64,000 nucleotides of DNA, taken from the NCBI GenBank assembly GCA_021613535.1, contig CP075493.1, positions 6,138,001-6,202,000 of the forward strand. Reading direction: 5' to 3'. The notes under the pieces were generated by a model, which ran no database searches, was not told where the DNA came from, and saw only the letters and a program-made list of their open reading frames with translations. Source of the stretch: Adineta vaga (lineage: Eukaryota; Rotifera). Made by a program: the position numbers and the translations under genes. Shown piece after piece: positions 1 through 12,734 of the stretch; position 1 is the stretch's first letter; the number at the start of each line of letters is the position of its first letter.

Positions 1-1532
1 AAAACAGGTTTGTTTTACTTCTTGCATGTCTCTAAATCAATACTAATGATCGATACACTCACCTAATGTTATGAACACTAAATTTTATTTTCTGAACGTT
101 GTTGATCTTTTAAAACCAACGATTCTAATCACATATTTACTTAGTAACTCATTTCATTTGATATAAAAATCAAGAAATCATCGAAGGTGCTTTTTTTCGG
201 TTCTTCTACTAAGAGATGTCGCATTTGACATGCGTCAATATGTTCTTTTTTGATAACTTTAAATTTAGTGAATCTTCTCTTTGTTTGTCATTTCTTTTTG
301 CTTCAAATTTGTGTATTAATTTGTTTTTCTAATGAACAAAATAGACAAAACGTCGATGACATATGGAACGAGAACACCAACAATCATAAGTAGATTAAAA
401 AAAGAACCTTTTGTTATGAGAATACATAGGAAACAAATATGCTTAATATGTATCACTATGATTGATCGATATTCATTGGTTCTATGCGAATAATCATCAT
501 CGAAAGCATTTTTCGATTCAGGTTGGTTTCTAGTTTGTTTCAGAATTATTTGATTCTGATTCTTCTTCGTCATTCATTTCTTCTCTTGTTTGTTTTTTGT
601 TAAAGAAGACCATTTCGTTTATTATCAGAATCTTCTTTAACGATTTTTTCACCTAAACTTTTGATTTCCTTTAGAACTAATACTTCCACATCGCTCAATA
701 GGTACACCTGAAATAACAATAGACTTGATTCTTATATCAATCATAGCAGGAATTATTTCCATTTGTTTCCAATGAAATTCTAATAAAAAAGCGTGAAACT
801 ATCAGACAATATTATCTCCACTGTCTATACATTATTCGAAGTTCCGAAATTAGGAGCGAGAACCAGATTCTAAAATATGTTCTGACCTCATCACAACTTG
901 AGTTTTTATTGTTGATTTTAATCCTTTTCTTGATTATTAAGAGATGCTTTAATATTTATATGAAGTAGAAACATTAAGAACGTATTCTGCTCGATGTAAA
1001 TTATACTGAGTTGTGGCAGAAGATACATGGCACATTGATTTCAATCGATTATTGTTGAATTAATAATCAAGTAGTTTATTCCTATTATTAGCGTTTGTTA
1101 TGTGGCAGCAATGTCTTGTCTCTCTTGATAGAAGTACTGTGAAAATACCTACGTTTTTGATTATAAATATGGAAGGTTAGAGATGTTTTTGTAGCTCAGC
1201 TGATGAGTGAATCGTTCGATTTTTCCTCCAACTAACTCGAATTTAGTCAATGCTAGAATCCTTGGAATAATAGGGGAAAATGTAGACAAATAGAAATTTT
1301 TCAATGTCATTGATTATTCATCGTCGTTCCGTATTTCTCTGACGAGATAGAAGCGATCGATTTGTAAACATTCATATTTGAATAGTTGGTATTGTTAGAA
1401 TGTATGGGGAAAAAACGATTTTACCTAAAATTCATTGAATCTTCTTTTTGTCATTTCTCTTTATCTCAAATCATCAATCAACGGTTATAAAAAAAGAAAA
1501 AGAAAATGAAAACAACCACAAGTTTTGCATGA
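1..1532. other. No gene recognised at left edge
   Basis: AT-rich sequence with only short open frames. The longest is on the minus strand at 316-573 (85 codons, one hydrophobic stretch). It has no family match that I recognise and no convincing splice sites, so I do not call it. It may hold regulatory DNA or the far end of a gene outside the window. Confidence 0.5.
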
Positions 1533-2489
1533 TTATGCATCTACATCAGACAGATCAATGCCAGTTGTAGCTGAATCATCCAATTCTAAATCGAGCATAT
1601 CTTCGAATAATGATTCATCAACTTCGACTGCTTCACCACCTAATTGAAATCATATATTTTAAATATTGAATAGTAATGAAAAAAGAATGATGATTTACCT
1701 TCACTAGAGATGAATTGAATATCAGAATCATATAGAGAACGATCTTTTTCGAATAATTGTCGACCAGTTAATTTTTTCGGTTCATTTTCATCTACTTTAA
1801 TGACTTTTTTCAATTCTGCTTGTTCAGCATCAAATTTCACTTTCCATTTGATGAATGTTTCTACAGATACACATGTACCTACGAATCGTTTATGTTCTGC
1901 TTCTTCTTCTTCATGTTGTTTTCTTTCGCGATCTTCACGTTCACGAGTTTGTCGATTTTCAGATTGAATACTTAATTGTTCAGAAAGATGACTAGCTAGA
2001 GTAAATATAACTGGCATGCCAAGATTTTCTTCACACTAAAATATCAATAGGTAACAATACGATTTCACAAAATTAGATGAATAGTTACAATTTTTTGAAT
2101 TTCACTCTCAAATATTGATTGATCATCAACATTGGCTGAATCAAGAATTGTTATTTCTGGTGCTTGTTCTGGATAATTGGCATGGAAATTCACTTGAAGT
2201 TGAAGAAAAGCTAAAAATAAAAGAAATTAATTGACATGAAGAAAAAAAACTAGCGACAGGAAAATCTCACGTTTTAATTCATCTTCATCATCGGTTGTTG
2301 GTTTTATTGTAAGTGTAAATTTAGGATAAGGATCCTCTGATAGTACTGTACTAATGGAAAGATAGAAATATAATTAACGAAATCAATCCATTACAAGTGA
2401 AAAGAACAAAAAACCGAACCTGTAATTTCATCGGGATAGATTGAAGTAAGTGCTTCGATTTCTTGCAATTGTTCTTCTTTGATTGACAT
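1533..2489 (-). CDS. RWDD1: RWD domain-containing protein 1 (RWDD1/DFRP2-like)
   Basis: Five exons encode about 240 aa, close to the usual RWDD1 length. The N-terminus starts MSIKEEQLQEIEALTSIYP, the first helix and YPxE region of an RWD fold, and the second and third exons carry the rest of that domain. After it comes a highly charged coiled-coil exon (1701-2034) with the Thr-Phe-x-x-Trp segment found in the family, and an acidic tail ending DLSDVDA. RWDD1 proteins bind and stabilise the DRG2 translational GTPase in the cytoplasm; that is family knowledge. A pyrimidine-rich YAG lies 13 nt upstream of the start, which supports this ATG. The next gene upstream on the same strand is ataxin-3, 271 nt away. 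Confidence 0.85.
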
Positions 2490-2760
2490 AGTTTTTACCA
2501 ATCTAATAATCACTCAAACTCATTCAACAATAAAAATCTATAAATTAAACTTTTTTAAAGTATTCTTTTCGCATCCAAAAGAAAAGCTCTTGATCGTTTT
2601 CCTGCATCAACTCGATCTGAACTAAATATGTGTACTAATAATATCTAGAATACAAAGAGAAAATTTTCCAGACGAAAAATGAATTAACAAAAAGAAAAAT
2701 AAACATTGAAATATTAGAACAAGAGATCATTTTTGTTAATTTAAAAAAAATCAATGAAAT

Positions 2761-3958
2761 TTATTGACTGGACGTGGACGGTTCATCTGTTTTTGTTGAT
2801 TTGTTTTTATTGTCATAGAATTCCAGACGACGTTGACGTAATTCTAAATATAAAGGCACATGTTTGATTTCCTTGTGCATATTTTTTAAACAAAATCTTT
2901 CGAATCGAGAAACAGATCTGTTATGAGACAAATGAATTTACCTTCCAAAGTTGGCTCAATTTTTGCAACAGGTTCTGTCGTAGCATCATCTTTTTTCATT
3001 TCTGATGAATCATTTTTTAAACTGGCAGCAATTGCTTCTTCAAGTAATTTCTGATTAAGTGTATCTGAACTCTCGGTACCTTGAACATCTCGTAACGATT
3101 GAGCAAGAACTTCTTGTAATGCTTTATCATCTGAATTATCTAGTTCTTCGCTTGCTTTGATTGCTCGTTGAATTTCTCGATCATCAAAAGCGGACGATGA
3201 TGATGATGAAGCCGTAGTTGTTGATGTTTTATTCTTGTCATTTCTTGTCGTAGCAGAACGTTCAACTAATGATCGATAATATGCTGGGTCGATCGTATTA
3301 TTTGAAAGTTTTTCATCGGCAAGACAAGGTGGAAAATGTCCATTTATAATAAATATTGAATAACCACTTTGTTGCAATTGTGCTAGATACAATTGTAAAT
3401 ATGTGTTGGAAACTAATTTTGGTACAGTTGAGATAGAATTTAGATCAAAATATTGTGAGCCAAATCTTCGGATTGTCAACCAATGTTCACGTAGATTACA
3501 TATATATGCTTGAACAGATTGTGGATCTGCACGAGCTTGTTGAGCGAGAGGATGTTGGCTAGCATACGGAATAAGTTCAATATCGAATACTTCCAAAGCT
3601 TTTTGTAACACTTGGATACTAAAAAATCCAGTATCTAGAAAACAAAATCAAATGATTTCTTAATACAATATTTAAAAAAAAGAACGTTATTAAACGAACC
3701 ATCCATATTCTCTGATTCACCAGTTCGATGTCCTAAAACACTTCGTTCTTGTTCATCTAGAACGCTAAAAAAGAAAGGTAGATAGATGATTTACATGAAA
3801 AACAATGAAATAAATTCTCCAACATACCGAGCAATATCAGCTAGAGATACAGCTGAGAAATATTCACGTTGTAACAAATTATTCAAAGCATGTTGAGCAC
3901 AAAGTGAACCTTCTTGCGTTTCATGATAGATACCAGTTAATTGTTCAACTTCATTCAT
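2761..3958 (-). CDS. ATXN3: Ataxin-3 deubiquitinase (Josephin + UIMs), no polyQ
   Basis: The N-terminal Josephin domain has the whole active site: Gln and Cys in ETQEGSLCAQHALNNLL near residue 14, His in NLREHWLTIRRFG, and Asn in FDLNS. Three ubiquitin-interacting motifs follow (around DREIQRAIKAS, DKALQEVLAQSL and QKLLEEAIAASL). The last exon keeps the ELRQRRLEFY segment that in vertebrates precedes the polyglutamine tract, but no polyQ follows; the protein ends TDEPSTSSQ. A short poly-Ser run sits before the first UIM. Ataxin-3 trims Lys48 and Lys63 ubiquitin chains and works with VCP/p97. A YAG acceptor lies 20 nt upstream of the start (3979-3980). Confidence 0.93.
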
Positions 3959-4594
3959 TTTATTTTATATAAAAATATCTAGAAAAAGTTATTGGATTAT
4001 TTTGTACATTTCGAAATATAATCAACATAGGGTCTATTACAGATCTTCGTTCATCGGATCATATATGGAATAATACTCTCATTTATCATTGTCATCAAAT
4101 AACATTCTATCTCTTAAATCAACGTGAAACTAGCAAACCCATATGAAAACAACAAATAAATCAATTGTTTGCATATATACTATTAAAGAAAAATAGAACA
4201 AATGCATAACAATGAAAATGATAAAATAATCGTTGAACTATATCAACAAGAAAGTAAACATGAGCAAAATAAAAGAGAGAGAGAGCAGTAAAGTTTCACT
4301 TTTTCAATAATATTTAAGTGGGTCTTGTTTTTCAAGAAAAAAATTAACTTTTGTGAGACGTACACAGATCAATAACAGAATGATTAAATAAGAGGAAAAA
4401 GAAGAAGAAGAATTCAAACAATATGAATAACGTTTAGATTTAGATAATATGAAAATCAAATAGAGAAAAAACCTTAGTTGTGTACCCCCGAAAAAAGAAT
4501 AAGAATAACAATTAAAGAGAACATTTTCTACGAGAATAATTAGAAAAAGAAAACGCGTTGGATTAAAATGTCTCTTGATCCACTTTCGATGTAT
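3959..4594. other. Intergenic, ataxin-3 to TPD52
   Basis: About 640 nt, AT-rich, with a short GA run near 4275-4290. It contains the 5' acceptor of ataxin-3 and the 3' UTR of TPD52. Nothing else was recognised. Confidence 0.4.
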
Positions 4595-5303
4595 TTATTT
4601 CTTTTCCTGTAAATTATCTCCACCAAAATGAAGATGTTCATCATGAGTAGCACTTGCACTCATACTTCCACCACTAGCACCATGAAGAGGTTCATTATCA
4701 TCATCGTTGAAGTTCATTGCTGATTTCGATGGTGTAATTTTCGATTTAACAGCATTCACTGTTGAACCAAGTGTACTTTCGAAAGTTTTGAAATAGCTAG
4801 AATCTAAATAAAATCAATGATTAAAATTGTACAATACTTGATGAATACATACTTCGAAGAGAACCAAGACCGGACTTAAATGATGAATTGACTGTTTGTA
4901 TTGTTGGTGCAAGTTTTTCCGAAGCAGCACTAAATGTTTCAGCTGTTTTTTGATAAGCTGTTGTTGATTTAATATCACTAACAGTATCATTCCAATCTTG
5001 TTTCAAATCATCAACAAAACCAACACCTAATAAAGTTTTTAATTCATGTTCACGTTTTAATTTTGCACCGAGAACTTGACGTAATGTTGTAATTTCATCT
5101 TGAACTTTCATTAATTCTAAAAGAAAATACAAACTATAACTACATCGATCAAAAAAGATGATAGATTTACCTTGTTGATAATCTTCTTCTTGTTTAAGAC
5201 GATCATCTTCACGTAAAACGAATTGTTGATTATTGTTACTTGATGCTGATGCATTATCATTATCGAATGGTTTGGGCATTTTAGTTGATTGTTGTTTATC
5301 CAT
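4595..5303 (-). CDS. TPD52: Tumor protein D52 family protein
   Basis: Three exons encode about 200 aa, the family's usual size. The coiled coil contains ITTLRQVLGAKLKREHELK, matching the conserved TLRQVL segment of TPD52/53/54. It is followed by the WxD..SxxYxKT region (DWNDTVSDIKSTTAYQKT) and a C-terminal exon beginning SSYFKTFESTLGSTVNAVKSK, which is the family's FKSFE...KSK block. These proteins form coiled-coil dimers and act in membrane trafficking on small vesicles. The start is preceded by a CTATAG acceptor about 15 nt upstream. Confidence 0.92.
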
Positions 5304-6056
5304 TTTCTTTTTGTTTTTCTATAGAATTTCTATCTAGAAATTGACATTACGAAAAATCATAACAAATATTAATAATACAGGGAAAAGATCTAGTTTGTCG
5401 ATTGACTTTCTTTCGAAATAATTTGATAGTTGGCAAAGGTCATTTTCTTTTTGTTTTTCGTTTTTTTTGATGATGACGACATTTGTTTTCTACGTGGCTT
5501 CTCTTTCTTAACAAAACATGATTCTTCCATACTTACTCAACACGCGTAGAACGAATGAAAACAAAATTGAAGAACGAATTATCTGTATTTGAGTTACATG
5601 AAATACCTAGATATAAATGATTTCGATTAATATTAAATGGCAAAGATGAATATCTATCTAAAATCTGAACATTTCAATCTTTTCATTATATTGGTATAAA
5701 CTTATAATACACTACGATATACCAATACTAATTTGATTGATTTCTAAGACTTGTTTCTCGTATGAGTTGATACAATTCCGACCATGTTGATTCAAAGTTA
5801 TATCTTGAATGAAATAGAAAAAAAACATACGTATTGTAATTATAATTTGTTTCTTTTTGTTTTCTCAAATTGAAATAAAATATTAATTGTAAATAGATAA
5901 CATCCCGATCTTCGATATTTAACATAAAAAGTACAATAAACAGAAAACAAAATCGAATAGCACGAACAAATCAGAAAGAAAGAGAGAGAGAGAACGAAAC
6001 TGAGAAAGATATTTGACCACTCGTCTGAGTAAACTGTTCGAGATCGAAGAACCAGA
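5304..6056. other. Intergenic, TPD52 to ITFG1
   Basis: About 750 nt of AT-rich sequence with GA-rich and T-rich runs. Small open frames at 5728-6109 are partly antisense or 3' UTR of ITFG1 and have no recognisable product. Confidence 0.4.
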
Positions 6057-8847
6057 TCATAGAGCATCATAATGAAACGCTTGTGCTTGAACTTTACGTT
6101 CGCGATCATCTTCTACCTACAAGAATAATTAACGTTTTTTTTAAGAAACAAAGATTTAAGCATACGAACCTTTTCACGATATTGCAATATAGCAAGTGCA
6201 CCAGCTAAGACAACTAATGATACACCTAGCGCAATTCCTGTATGTAAAATCATTCGACTTGGCGTAATAAATAGTTTACTATGCCATCTAAATATTCGAA
6301 GAAAAGATTTTTTTCAATGAGCATTATTCATTCGATTATATATATATATTACTTTTCAGGACTTGTTAATGGAGATGGAACGACGACTATTTGAGAATTA
6401 GGAATCATTTGTGTGTAAGTTCGAATAAATTTTTCCTAAAAGAATATAAGTATGAGATTTAGTATTATAGTAGACGAAGACAATAATTGTAAGACAAACC
6501 GATTCGCTCATTGGTGGAACACCAACAGTTATTTTTTCAACGAAATTGGGTGTCGAACCAAGACCAATTATAACATATGGAAGCTCAAGGGTCATTTGAC
6601 CTGCTTGTGCCATTTGAACAGCTAAAGAAAAACAATTAAATATCAATTTATGCTATTTACTCAACATCTCATATGTTTTCTAGGTAATTACCTGCTAATT
6701 TAATCCAATAATCTTTGATACCATTCATGATTGTAATTGTTTCCATTTTAACCGATTGTCCCGGTTGATTATTGCCATACGGCTATAAAAAAAGATGAAG
6801 AAGAAATGTTCATCTCATATGAATTAATTCAATGAAACTTACTAATTTCTTTTGTCGTGAACATGACTCACAGGAAAATGTACTGATAACTATATAGAAA
6901 TGAAGCAGTAGAAAAAGTAAAGTATATGTTGTTTTTTATTTACCCATCACTTTGATAAAATGTACATCTTGCACAAGAGAATTTTGAAAACCAATCAATT
7001 TGAAATTCTGATTTTTACTTCCTTGTAACACAAGTAAATCCGGATAGCCCTTTGAAAAAGAAAACGAATATTGAACTTTTTTACAGAATAATTTCATCGA
7101 TTTTTTTTACATTTTCTAAGACATCGAAAAAGACAGCCATTGTTGCATTTGTTGCAGCTAAGACAAATGACTCTTCTCCTTGTGGCGTAAATGTTTGATT
7201 ATAAGTGCATGGTGTAGTCGCATCACTTTCACATGCTCGATTTTGTAGAACAATAGGAACAGTACTTCCGGATGAACTAATGAAAAAAAAAATGATTTCA
7301 ATCGAAAAAGATATATTGCTTTATATACGTTTGTCTCATCACAGTCACGATATCTGGATAACCATCGAGATTGTAATCTGCAACTTTGATACTAATTGGT
7401 ATTTGATCGAGTGGCGGTGGAAGTTCACTTTTCAAAGGAAATCGTATACCATCACCAAATTTGATTGGTAATTGGTGCCACTAGCGAAAACCACAATATA
7501 AAAACTGCGAAAAATGAAGAATTTTTCATGTGTACTTACTGCATCATTATCTCGTACATAAATTTGACTTTTACTACAGCCTATATCCATACAAACAGGA
7601 AGAATATGTTCTAAATCTCCATCAGCATCTATGAAAAAGTTCAATTATATTCCATCAAATTAAATTTATAAATTTTCTAATCTTACCAATATCAGCAAAA
7701 GTCGATAGATGATAGATAGCAACACCTGGTGGGGGATCATATTCTTTATACAATTTGAAATTTGTGATGGGTAATTCATAGATACGAAATTTCAGTGCAT
7801 TGTTCACATCGAGTGTTAAGAATAGATCTAAACAATCATATCGAAATATGTTTTCAAGTGAAAAAGAAGTATGATGAAAACATCGTGAAAGATCTTATTA
7901 TACTCACCCGCGACTAAATCATGGTTAAGATCTACTGTTGCTTGTGTTGCACTTGGCCGAAGTCGCTCTTGAATAGGTAGCTCTTTGATCGGAAATACTG
8001 TACGACTTTTACTGAAAAAAGAACATCAACAACAATTTGTTACTTTTTTCTTCCAACGAAAAAAGCTTCAATTATTTGATCTTACAAAAATAGACAAGCT
8101 GGTTTAAATGTTGTTTGATCAGTACTAATCATTCCCAATAATTCAACATAAGAATCACCGTTTGCACTAGAATACAAAACATAACATTCGTACGAGAGAA
8201 AATATTCGAAATAAATAAACTAACTCAAGTGCTGTAGGAATATTTTCAAATAAATATTCAACCATATACAGTTCGCCTAAAAATGATTCGAACAAAATGA
8301 TGATTATTCAAAAAATTTCCTTACTTAATTTAACTCGATCACCCCATAAAATTCCTCCATTATATCCAACTTGTTCACTTTTCAGTTTATAAAGTATAAA
8401 TAAATCCAATTTACTATCACCATCAAAATCTGCTGCTAATGCATCATAAATAACACCAGTTATATTCATTTTATATATTTCTTTCGTTGTTGTCGATCGA
8501 TCATCGTTTACCATGATTCGAATTTCATCACCTAGAATTCAAACAAAATCATCTTAACAAAACTATATAGTAGTATATTTACCTTTCGTATTTCGACAGA
8601 AAACATCGACTATTTTATCAGCATTAAAATCTCCAAATGCCAATGGAATACAATTATCGATAGCATAATTTTTATTATTACCAAAATTTATATCAAAGAC
8701 ACGTTTTTCATCACCATGATTATCGGAAGATTTTTTCGTTGGCTCATTTTTCCCGCTAACAAATGTTTTGCAAACGAGAAGAATAAGGAACAAATGATGA
8801 AAACATATTGAACAAGGTAAACTACGGAATTTCTTCACATAATTCAT
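6057..8847 (-). CDS. ITFG1: T-cell immunomodulatory protein homologue (ITFG1)
   Basis: A multi-exon gene for a type I membrane protein. A basic-hydrophobic N-terminus (about residues 1-32) looks like a signal peptide. Several FG-GAP/Ca-loop motifs of the D-x-D/N-x-D type follow (GDFNADKIVD, ADFDGDSKLD, DADGDLEH). The most diagnostic part is the C-terminus: LELPYVIIGLGSTPNFVEK, then IPNSQIVVVPSP, KLFITPSRMILHTGIALG entering a transmembrane helix, and a short cytoplasmic tail ending AQAFHYDAL, all colinear with human ITFG1. The protein forms a beta-propeller ectodomain, and links to RUVBL1 and PP2A have been reported. A TTTTTTGTAG acceptor lies just upstream of the chosen ATG. Confidence 0.93.
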
Positions 8848-9863
8848 ATCATCTACAAAAAATGTTTTTGTTTTTCATTGGATTTATCATCGTGGAAATA
8901 TTTCCAGCGCGTTTTTCATGAAAAAAATAAGAAAAACAAAACAAAATAGAAATGATCACTGTCAATCGATTGAAAAACAAATCAAATGTGTATTTTGTCG
9001 AAAGTATAAATTATTCGGACGGAATACTCACACTATGCGTAAGCATCAATCACCCACCCTTTACTTACGTTCTTGTCTACAATATACCTGGCTGGCTCGA
9101 ACGTTTATCCAATAGAAATAAATGATGAATTGATTGAAAATTATTGATCATGATTAGTATAATGTTTATGTAAATTAGACAAATATGTATCATCCAGAAC
9201 TAGATCATCTTTTAGTCAAATGTGAATAACAAACATGTGCGACATCTATTGACGAAAAAAACATTTTACACGCAAATGAAATGCAACAGTTGGGTTTACA
9301 ATCTGTTTCTGAGAGTATTCGAAAGTTTTATTTAGGTTCTTCTTTTTAGTTGTTCTTATTATTCAGCACGATGTTGGACGAGACAAAAAGAAACTATTTT
9401 GATAGCGCAATTCAATGCTTAAATTCGATTCTATCAATACGATCGGTTTCTTATTATTTCCGAGTAGCTTCTGGCTATACACATAATACATTTGTATGAA
9501 TATTGACATAATAAATTTAACTAACACTTGTTTCAGTAAATTTCAAATTATTAATATATATCAATTACTTATTTCTTGATTGGAATCAATGTTTTTATTC
9601 TTTTCTCGTACCAGTATAATCATACCCAAACGAAACATTGTTAGAATAATCACATCCTACAAACCCAAAAGGCATGAAGAATGTGATATTTTTCAAGAGA
9701 GTACATGGAAGAGAAGAAGAAAAAAAAATAATCAAGAGAATGAATATAATACACGTAGAAACTACTTTGTATCATTTAGTTGTCGAATACATTGCCTCGC
9801 ATACATTCATTTGATAAAATTTAATCCTAATAAATCAACTATACAAAGAAAAAAGTGAATCCA
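8848..9863. other. Divergent intergenic region
   Basis: About 1 kb between ITFG1 on the minus strand and a small plus-strand gene. It must hold both promoters. The open frames here (8918-9115, 9580-9858) are low complexity and unsupported. Confidence 0.4.
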
Positions 9864-10455
9864 ATGGCTAGTAATTTATCTTCGTATGGTTTAAAATCAT
9901 CTGATGAATTAATAGGTTTGTCATCTAAATTTGAAATAGAAATGATATCTTTCGAGAGATTATAGTTTTCTAATTGTATCCAAACTCGATCCTAGTAATA
10001 ATGTTAATCCTATCGGCTTGAAACTAGAACATTAGTTTTACTTTTGATATCTTCTTGTAATACGATAAACTAATAGTACCAATGTTAGATAGAAAAAGAG
10101 TACATAGAGCAAATAAGTAATAAATAATATCTTATCTGCTATTTCTGTTTCTTTGTACAAGCCTTGACGAACAAAAGCTGTATGTGTTATTGTGGTGTAC
10201 CCTCGCTTGAAACAATTTTTCTTCTATAGTATAGTATATTATCTTTTCTTCTATTAGGTTTCGAAGCAGCATCATTCTTACTTGGTGTTGGCATTGGCAG
10301 CATAGTACTCGTTGTCATTTTTGGCTTTATCTTATGTCGTATGGATATGACAGGTGATCATTGTAAGTTTTCATATAATATTATTTATTTTTGATCAATA
10401 TCTTATGAATTATATTCTAGCACATCGTTCAATTGGTATCTATGTTGAAAATTAA
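9864..10455 (+). CDS. Tiny single-pass membrane protein, about 55 aa
   Basis: Three exons (9864-9915, 10259-10362, 10421-10455) join in frame. Exon 1 gives MASNLSSYGLKSSDELIG. Exon 2 gives FEAASF, a strong hydrophobic segment LLGVGIGSIVLVVIFGFI and CRMDMTGDH. Exon 3 gives HRSIGIYVEN and a stop. The small-residue-rich helix with a short polar N-terminus suggests a single-pass membrane microprotein. The join is consistent in phase, and acceptors (tctattag, tattctag) and donors are canonical. I do not recognise the family. It is convergent with the decarboxylase gene downstream. The first intron (343 nt) is longer than most here, so exon 1 is the least certain part. Confidence 0.45.
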
Positions 10456-11146
10456 ATTTCAATCTTTTTACGTAGTTTCAGTTAGTTTTCAAGTAGTTTT
10501 CTGATGTTCATTTTATTTTATTTTTCTTCTTGTCTTTGTTGCTTCTATGAATGTTATTATATAAAAAAAATATAGAAGAATGAAAACAAACAAATACAAT
10601 AAAAACATCAGTTTACCATAGGCCATTGAATTATTCTTAGATATGCATCGAGACAAAGAAAATAAGGAGTATTTTACAGAATTCATTACAATATTTTAAA
10701 AAAAAGTAGTCTACAAAACGAATGTTTGTAGAAAACTTTTTATCACACACAAAAAAATAAACATAATTATCTTCGTGCATATCTAATTACAGCTTAGACT
10801 TAATTTTCAATAAATACAATTTAGAGATTCGAAAAATGGAAAGAAAGAATAGAATAAGATCTTACACCGGAACATAACTAAAGTTCACTAAATATTATCT
10901 ATACTTTCTTATATTGTGATGAACTGCATATTTCAATTTCTTATTTCGTTTTTTTGATGTTAATCGTAATTTAAATGGATCATTTTTGATAGTAATTATT
11001 GTGATTATTGGCCATTGTATAAAAATGTTTGAATGATTCGTTGTTTTCAATTTCATATCTTTCTTATATCGTTTAAATGCAACACTCTGTCGTGCGTGCA
11101 TGTCAAGAGAGGCTTTTTGACACACGCAGACGGTGTTGCACAATCT
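10456..11146. other. Convergent 3' region
   Basis: About 690 nt between two convergent genes. It contains 3' UTRs and AATAAA-like signals. The small minus-strand frame at 10895-11143 does not resemble a protein I know. Confidence 0.4.
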
Positions 11147-12734
11147 TCAGCTAGGAAGCTTTTTATAATAACTATAAATTAAATCATGATCAATCAAACA
11201 AACAATTTGATGATCGATACGTTCAAAATCCGAATAGAAAAATGATTTACGATGTAGATCAAGACTTGGTTCAGCCTAATAAATAAAAATGAAATCTAAA
11301 GAATTTGATAGAAGAAAAAATCTTTACTGTTTCACCAAAAATTGTTGTTGTAAATTTGCCCGGATTGAACATCTTGATAACTTTATGAATTAATTCATTG
11401 TATTGATTGTACGGAACATTAGTTTCAAAACTAACGTATGAAAAATCCGGTTCCGGTGTTATATGAATGGTGAAATAATGACCATCAGGTAATAGACCAT
11501 TCATTGAATAACCACATGGATCAAATAAATAATCGAAAATCTTTGCATTTGGAAAGATTTTATCAATACCAGCTTTCTATAAGAGTAATAAGATTTATCC
11601 CAATAGGGTTGAATAATTAAAAAAAAGTCATCTGTATAGTTTGCCCTAGAATATCGATCGTTTCTTCTAGTTTCATTTTTTTTCTCTACTCAATACATTC
11701 GTAATGATCTCATTAGGGATCCTTTACAATCTTCAAAAACTTACTTTTGTTGCTTCAGCTGTTGAACTAGTATTTTCTTGATAGAATATTTCCATAATTT
11801 TCGGATCTAAATCGGTCATAATTACTTCCAATGTTTGATCCGATTTTGAGCCAACGCGTGCTTTGTCAAGTATGTATAAATACCTAGACAGAAAGATAGA
11901 TAGATTGATTTACATGATGAACATAATGCTTCTTTTCTTGTATTGAAAAATAAACGGCAATAAATGTCGTTACAAAAAGAGTACAAGAATTATCATGCTC
12001 TCTCAACTATCTTTTCGTATTTATTCAGCTGTTTTGACTCACCAGCAATCGACGTTCGTGCGACCAAGAACATAAGCACTACCACCTATACAATAGAACA
12101 AGAAAAAACACTTCTAAGGTCGATTGTACTGGCATTATCTCTACCTTCAAAACAAGAATCGAGATAAGCAACCTAGAAATGATAAGTGAAAAAGTACAAG
12201 CAAATTCCAAAGTCCATTACTTCATGTTCGAAACTTGTATGTGGTGCTTTTTGTAATTCGGGTCGAAGAAATTTTCGACGACTGTAATAAAGTTGCTAGA
12301 ATATAAAGAAAATCAAATGTTAAAAAGATATTTTGTTTTTCTATTTTTTCTTACATCGACCGTATCCAATTCACAATAATCTCGAGCAAGTCTTAATAAT
12401 GGTTGGACGGCATGAAGTAATGTTGTTTCTCCACATGTTTTCAAGACCAAATGTGTAGAAAAAACAAACATACTCGATTCACTCAATACATACGTATCGG
12501 TTGTCGCTGATTGAGCATATCGAAGTACTTTACAATTGACTAAATCCAATACTTCTTCAATCAGATCTCTGAAAAATGAAATTATAGCAGTTAAAGTGGA
12601 ATAATTCGAATGTTCTACCGAGGAATATTCCGTAAATCATTTTGTGGTGTTGTCGGTTTGCCTTTATCATTGGTACTTGACGTAAACCAGATTTCCAATA
12701 ATTTCTCAGCACCTTCGAAGAAATGACCGGTCAT
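11147..12734 (-). CDS. AMD1: S-adenosylmethionine decarboxylase proenzyme
   Basis: This enzyme makes decarboxylated AdoMet for spermidine and spermine synthesis. The N-terminus MTGHFFEGAEKLLEIWF matches the family start. The self-cleavage site is in YVLSESSMFVFS; cleavage at Glu-Ser makes the pyruvoyl cofactor. Later blocks are LKTCGETTLLHAVQPLLRLA, GGSAYVLGRTNVDCW, DPCGYSMNGLLPDGHYFTIH and ITPEPDFSYVSFETNV, all in the expected order. The exon holding VAYLDSCFE is joined across a 67-nt intron to GGSAYVLGR. The protein ends YYKKLPS. The start codon lies in the palindrome atgaccggtcat (12723-12734). No strong YAG lies directly upstream, and I saw no inhibitory upstream ORF, though that region cannot be fully judged. 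Confidence 0.96.

Noticed and set aside
316-573. 85-codon minus-strand frame with a hydrophobic stretch
   Set aside because: No family resemblance, no splice sites, and AT-rich composition typical of non-coding DNA here.
1185-1262. tRNA-like segment (gtagctcagctgatgag ... actcgaattt) and a CTGATGAG hammerhead-like core
   Set aside because: No acceptor stem or consistent cloverleaf could be paired, and no GAAA partner for a hammerhead.
7205-7471. Plus-strand 88-codon frame
   Set aside because: Antisense to ITFG1 exons and introns; a shadow.
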